A stretch of 64,000 bases of DNA from Roseivirga sp. UBA6052 (GTDB taxonomy: Bacteria > Bacteroidota > Bacteroidia > Cytophagales > Cyclobacteriaceae): contig DIYO01000001.1 of NCBI GenBank assembly GCA_002427755.1, forward strand, positions 806,001-870,000. The letters run 5' to 3'. How positions within the stretch are numbered: the first letter of the stretch is position 1; the number at the start of each line of letters is the position of its first letter. The notes beneath the pieces are model-generated. The model was not told the DNA's origin and did not search any database. It was given only the letters and a program-made list of their open reading frames with translations. Both the position numbers and the translations under genes were made by a program. Positions 61,721 through 64,000 of the stretch are shown in pieces.

Positions 61721-62743
61721 TTATAGACAGGATAGCTTTTTGAAGTCATCGTCAGAAGAGAGGTCTTCCATAGCGCGCTTGGCCACCTCACAAGCATCCG
61801 ACTCGTTTCCTTGAGCCAAGAGTGAGAACGCCCAATACTTGTGCATTAAAGGTACCTTAGCATCATAATCTTCAGCCAATTGAAAATTCCTGATGGCTGC
61901 TGCATAATCCTCTCTTTTATAGAGTAGTATACCTCTATTACGATAAGCCCATGCATTCTCTGGAGCACCCATAATAGCTAAACGAATATCTTCTTGTGCT
62001 TTCATAAGCTCTTCTGTCATTAAATAGATAAAGGCTCTGTTATTAAAGAAAAAGGGGTTATTACTCTCTAGTTTCAACGCTTGATTAACGTTTTCGAGAG
62101 CAATGCTATAATCAGGAGTAGGTTTCGATATCTCTATAAGTGCTAGTGTGTTGTAAATATTCGGTTCTGTTGAGTCAAGAGATTTAGCTTCTTCAAGCAA
62201 TTGAATCGCACGATCCATATCCTTTAACATGAAATAACCATTGGCAATGTTGATAAGAATCTCTGCATCATTATCTGACTTTGACTTGGCTTGACTAAAT
62301 GCATCTATTGAAGATTGAAAGGCTTTCATTTCATGAAAGACCAAACCTCTAGTGAAGTCAACAAAAGCTGAATCAGGATAGAGTTCTTCCAAAACGTCTA
62401 AGTCTTCCATGGCCTTTTCATATCTCCCTGCATCCAAATATGCATTTACTCTGTTTCTTCTGGCGTCTACAAAATCAGGATCAATTTGAAGTAATACCTG
62501 GGTGTAATCGTTTATGGCTTCTACATATCTCTTTGCGCGGTAATTGGCTACACCACGGTTATTCCAAGCCTCTTTCATTTGATCATCCTTACCAATGGCT
62601 TCTGTATAAAGCCTAATAGCTTCAGTATGATCTCCTTTAGCCATTGCTTCATTTGCCTTTAAAAAGAATCTTCCGGCTTTATCTTGATCAGAGTCACAAG
62701 AGAATAGAATAAACAGAAGAAATAGAAGAGAAACACGCTTCAT
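61721..62743 (-). CDS. TPR-repeat lipoprotein
   Basis: A 340-aa lipoprotein. The start is the ATG at 62743, giving MKRVSLLFLLFILFSC with lipobox Cys16. A longer frame to 62785 would bury this signal. It has eight or more TPR-like repeats, including ANEAMAKGDHTEAIRLYTEAI, VDARRNRVNAYLDAGRYEKAMEDL and YRNRGILLYKREDYAAAIRNF. Typical role: scaffold for protein complexes on the membrane surface. Partner unknown. It is monocistronic, and divergent from the DgkA-type gene. Confidence 0.88.
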   Translation of the reverse strand: MKRVSLLFLLFILFSCDSDQDKAGRFFLKANEAMAKGDHTEAIRLYTEAIGKDDQMKEAWNNRGVANYRAKRYVEAINDYTQVLLQIDPDFVDARRNRVNAYLDAGRYEKAMEDLDVLEELYPDSAFVDFTRGLVFHEMKAFQSSIDAFSQAKSKSDNDAEILINIANGYFMLKDMDRAIQLLEEAKSLDSTEPNIYNTLALIEISKPTPDYSIALENVNQALKLESNNPFFFNNRAFIYLMTEELMKAQEDIRLAIMGAPENAWAYRNRGILLYKREDYAAAIRNFQLAEDYDAKVPLMHKYWAFSLLAQGNESDACEVAKRAMEDLSSDDDFKKLSCL

Positions 62744-62817
62744 AAGATGAATTTTGGGCAAATTAAGTAGTGAATACATCGGCAAACAAGCTAAACTTCA
62801 ATTGACTAAATTGAGCA

Positions 62818-63186
62818 ATGGGTAAACCATTTAGTATTAAAGAGAGAATTCAAAGTTTTGGTTTTGCATTTAAAGGAATTGCTACCACTTTCAGAGAGGA
62901 GCATAACTTTAGAATTCATGTTTTGGCTGCTTTATTGGTTGTCTCAGCGGGATTTTATTGTTCCCTATCAAGTCAAGATTGGCTTTGGATTATTACTTGT
63001 ATAGCACTCGTTTTCTCTGCCGAACTATTCAACACGGCTATTGAAAAATTGGCAGATGAAACAGACCCCAATCAAAACCCAATTATTGGTAAAATCAAGG
63101 ATGCTTCAGCAGGGGCTGTACTTGTGCTAAGTATTGCTACTATATTTATCGGAATACTCATATTCTGGCCGTATTTTTGCTTATGA
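62818..63186 (+). CDS. Diacylglycerol/undecaprenol kinase family protein
   Basis: A 122-aa inner-membrane kinase of the DgkA family. Three helices are visible (near 33-50, 58-80, 98-118). The catalytic block AELFNTAIEKLADE contains the Glu and Asn of the family, and the N-terminal part has AFKGIATTFREEHNFRIH. Probable activity: phosphorylation of undecaprenol or diacylglycerol. The stop overlaps the next gene's ATGA. Confidence 0.93.
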   Translation: MGKPFSIKERIQSFGFAFKGIATTFREEHNFRIHVLAALLVVSAGFYCSLSSQDWLWIITCIALVFSAELFNTAIEKLADETDPNQNPIIGKIKDASAGAVLVLSIATIFIGILIFWPYFCL

Positions 63187-63845
63187 ATACCAAAATCAAC
63201 ACTATGAAAAAATTGCTCGTATTCACGCTAATGTTAGTTCAGTTTGCTGTATTTGCACAGAAGATCAATATCCGTGGAGTCGATGGAGAGCTCAATCCAA
63301 AAATGGTATTGAATCACAACGGCAAGATGTACAATATCCCGGATGATATCTTCCCTTCTATCGATCCAGAAGACATCAAAAGCATTAATGTACTTAAAGG
63401 CAAAAGCGCTTTACCAATTTATGGCAATCAATTTGAAGATGGTGTGGTGCTTATATCTCTAAAAGGAAACGCTGCTCTTGAATTCATAAAAGAGAATGAG
63501 GGTGACATTACCATATTAAAAGCATTGCCTGAACCTCGATCGAGTTTTGAAATAAAAACAGAACCTAAAGATGAATTAATCAGTATCGAGAATGCATCTG
63601 AGCCAATGCAAATCAAATACCCGAAGGGTAAAGATGTCCATTACATATTGGAATTGAATGACAAGGAATCAAAAGTCATTAAAAAGGGGCTTGAAAACCT
63701 AGAGACTGATTTAATCGAATCTTTGAACGTTTTTAAAAATCAAGAGTCACTTACCAAGTATAAGGCGACAGGAAAAGCAGGTGTGGTCATCATAAGATTA
63801 AAAGACACAAAAGAGGCAAAAAGAGTCTATAAGAAGTTGAAATAA
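63183..63845 (+). CDS. Secreted protein with two TonB-plug-like motifs
   Basis: A 220-aa protein. ATG at 63183 overlaps the DgkA-type stop as ATGA, so translation is coupled. ATG at 63204 (MKKLLVF) is also possible. The signal peptide ends VFAQ. Two segments resemble the plug signature of TonB-dependent receptors: IKSINVLKGKSALPIYGNQFEDGVVLISL and IESLNVFKNQESLTKYKATGKAGVVIIRL. No barrel follows, so it is an orphan plug-like protein. Function unknown. Confidence 0.8.
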   Translation: MNTKINTMKKLLVFTLMLVQFAVFAQKINIRGVDGELNPKMVLNHNGKMYNIPDDIFPSIDPEDIKSINVLKGKSALPIYGNQFEDGVVLISLKGNAALEFIKENEGDITILKALPEPRSSFEIKTEPKDELISIENASEPMQIKYPKGKDVHYILELNDKESKVIKKGLENLETDLIESLNVFKNQESLTKYKATGKAGVVIIRLKDTKEAKRVYKKLK

Positions 63846-63870
63846 CATTCGAACCATCATTTCAAACCAA

Positions 63871-63907
63871 AAATCCTTTTTCATAACTTCAGAGAAAGGA
63901 TTTTTTT
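63871..63907 (+). terminator. Intrinsic terminator abutting the next start codon
   Basis: AAATCCTTT (63871-63879) pairs with AAAGGATTT (63895-63903), followed by a T run that ends at 63907, directly before the ATG at 63908. It ends the upstream transcript. The next gene must be transcribed from inside or beyond it, or be controlled by readthrough. Confidence 0.75.
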
Positions 63908-64000
63908 ATGTCTAAGAACCAGAACAAAACTGTAGAAAACGATGCTAATGTTGATCAATTCTTGAACAGTGTAGAAAATTCACAAAAGAAAGCAGAGAGT
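63908..64000 (+). CDS. N-terminus of a DUF1801-like protein (cut by window end)
   Basis: Thirty-one residues are visible: MSKNQNKTVENDANVDQFL then NSVENSQKKAES. The pattern of a short charged start followed by a VDQFLNSVE and 'QKKAES' is as in DUF1801 (YdhG-like) proteins. The window end truncates it, so the call is tentative. Confidence 0.5.
   Translation, partial: MSKNQNKTVENDANVDQFLNSVENSQKKAES

Overview
The window is a compact, roughly 40% GC stretch of a Bacteroidota chromosome. It most resembles the order Cytophagales (Roseivirga, Fulvivirga or Marivirga type), which is an inference from gene content, not a search result. Supporting signs are TAnnTTTG-type -7 promoter boxes, the bamD-rpoZ-coaBC-porD-recN gene order, several Bacteroidota-specific families (DUF4252, DUF4835, DUF3078, Porin_10, OstA-like, CarboxypepD_reg-like) and two large secreted beta-propeller proteins. 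I see no tRNA, rRNA, CRISPR, transposase or phage genes. No gap between genes exceeds about 250 bases.

Region by region. 1-2588 is the 5' part of a sortilin/VPS10-like secreted propeller protein that runs off the left edge. 2754-8704 (minus) holds a small anchored protein and an overlapping run of a propeller membrane protein, an MscS channel and a cystathionine gamma-synthase-type enzyme. 8950-11894 has a MORN-like protein, malate dehydrogenase and TilS. 11940-21131 (plus) is a housekeeping block: an OstA-like LPS-transport protein, BamD, RNA polymerase omega, CoaBC, PorD-like, RecN, FabI, IspE and an M23 peptidase. 21128-24239 (minus) holds an EamA transporter, an LptF/G permease and Tgt. 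24311-26644 has a GT2 glycosyltransferase, an ECF sigma factor and RsmG. 26638-38267 mixes an ABC permease, a GATase-like secreted protein, a MiaE-like diiron hydroxylase, a DUF3078 protein, a putative porin, LpxK, a Nif3-like protein with a zinc-ribbon protein, a TPR protein and a histidine phosphatase.

38309-44962 is a menaquinone cluster (hotdog thioesterase, MenF, MenD, MenE), split by two tandem paralogous CarboxypepD_reg proteins on the opposite strand. MenB lies 9 kb further on, at 53559, followed by a homologue of the vertebrate imprinted gene product MEST and by a GNAT acetyltransferase. 45038-53336 holds a small ORF, a LexA-like XRE-S24 repressor divergent from an outer-membrane barrel, a second sortilin-like protein, a small membrane protein and a two-domain MacB/FtsX permease. 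55744-61621 holds DinB, an atypical SDR lipoprotein and a sigma/anti-sigma/DUF4252 x2/ABC-2 group. 61721-64000 has a TPR lipoprotein, a DgkA-type kinase, an orphan plug-like protein and the start of a DUF1801-like gene.

Three themes stand out. First, at least seven genes have a TAnnTTTG box ending 3-4 nt before the start codon, which predicts leaderless mRNAs and revises several starts. Second, eight of eleven convergent gene pairs overlap, five of them by exactly 4 nt of shared stop codons. Third, several proteins lack expected catalytic or metal residues: Tgt lacks its zinc cysteines, and the SDR lipoprotein has Phe for Tyr. I do not see one clearly new multi-gene defence or biosynthetic system. 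The best candidates for undescribed biology are the leaderless architecture, the sigma/DUF4252 locus, the XRE-S24/barrel pair and the propeller-MscS pair.
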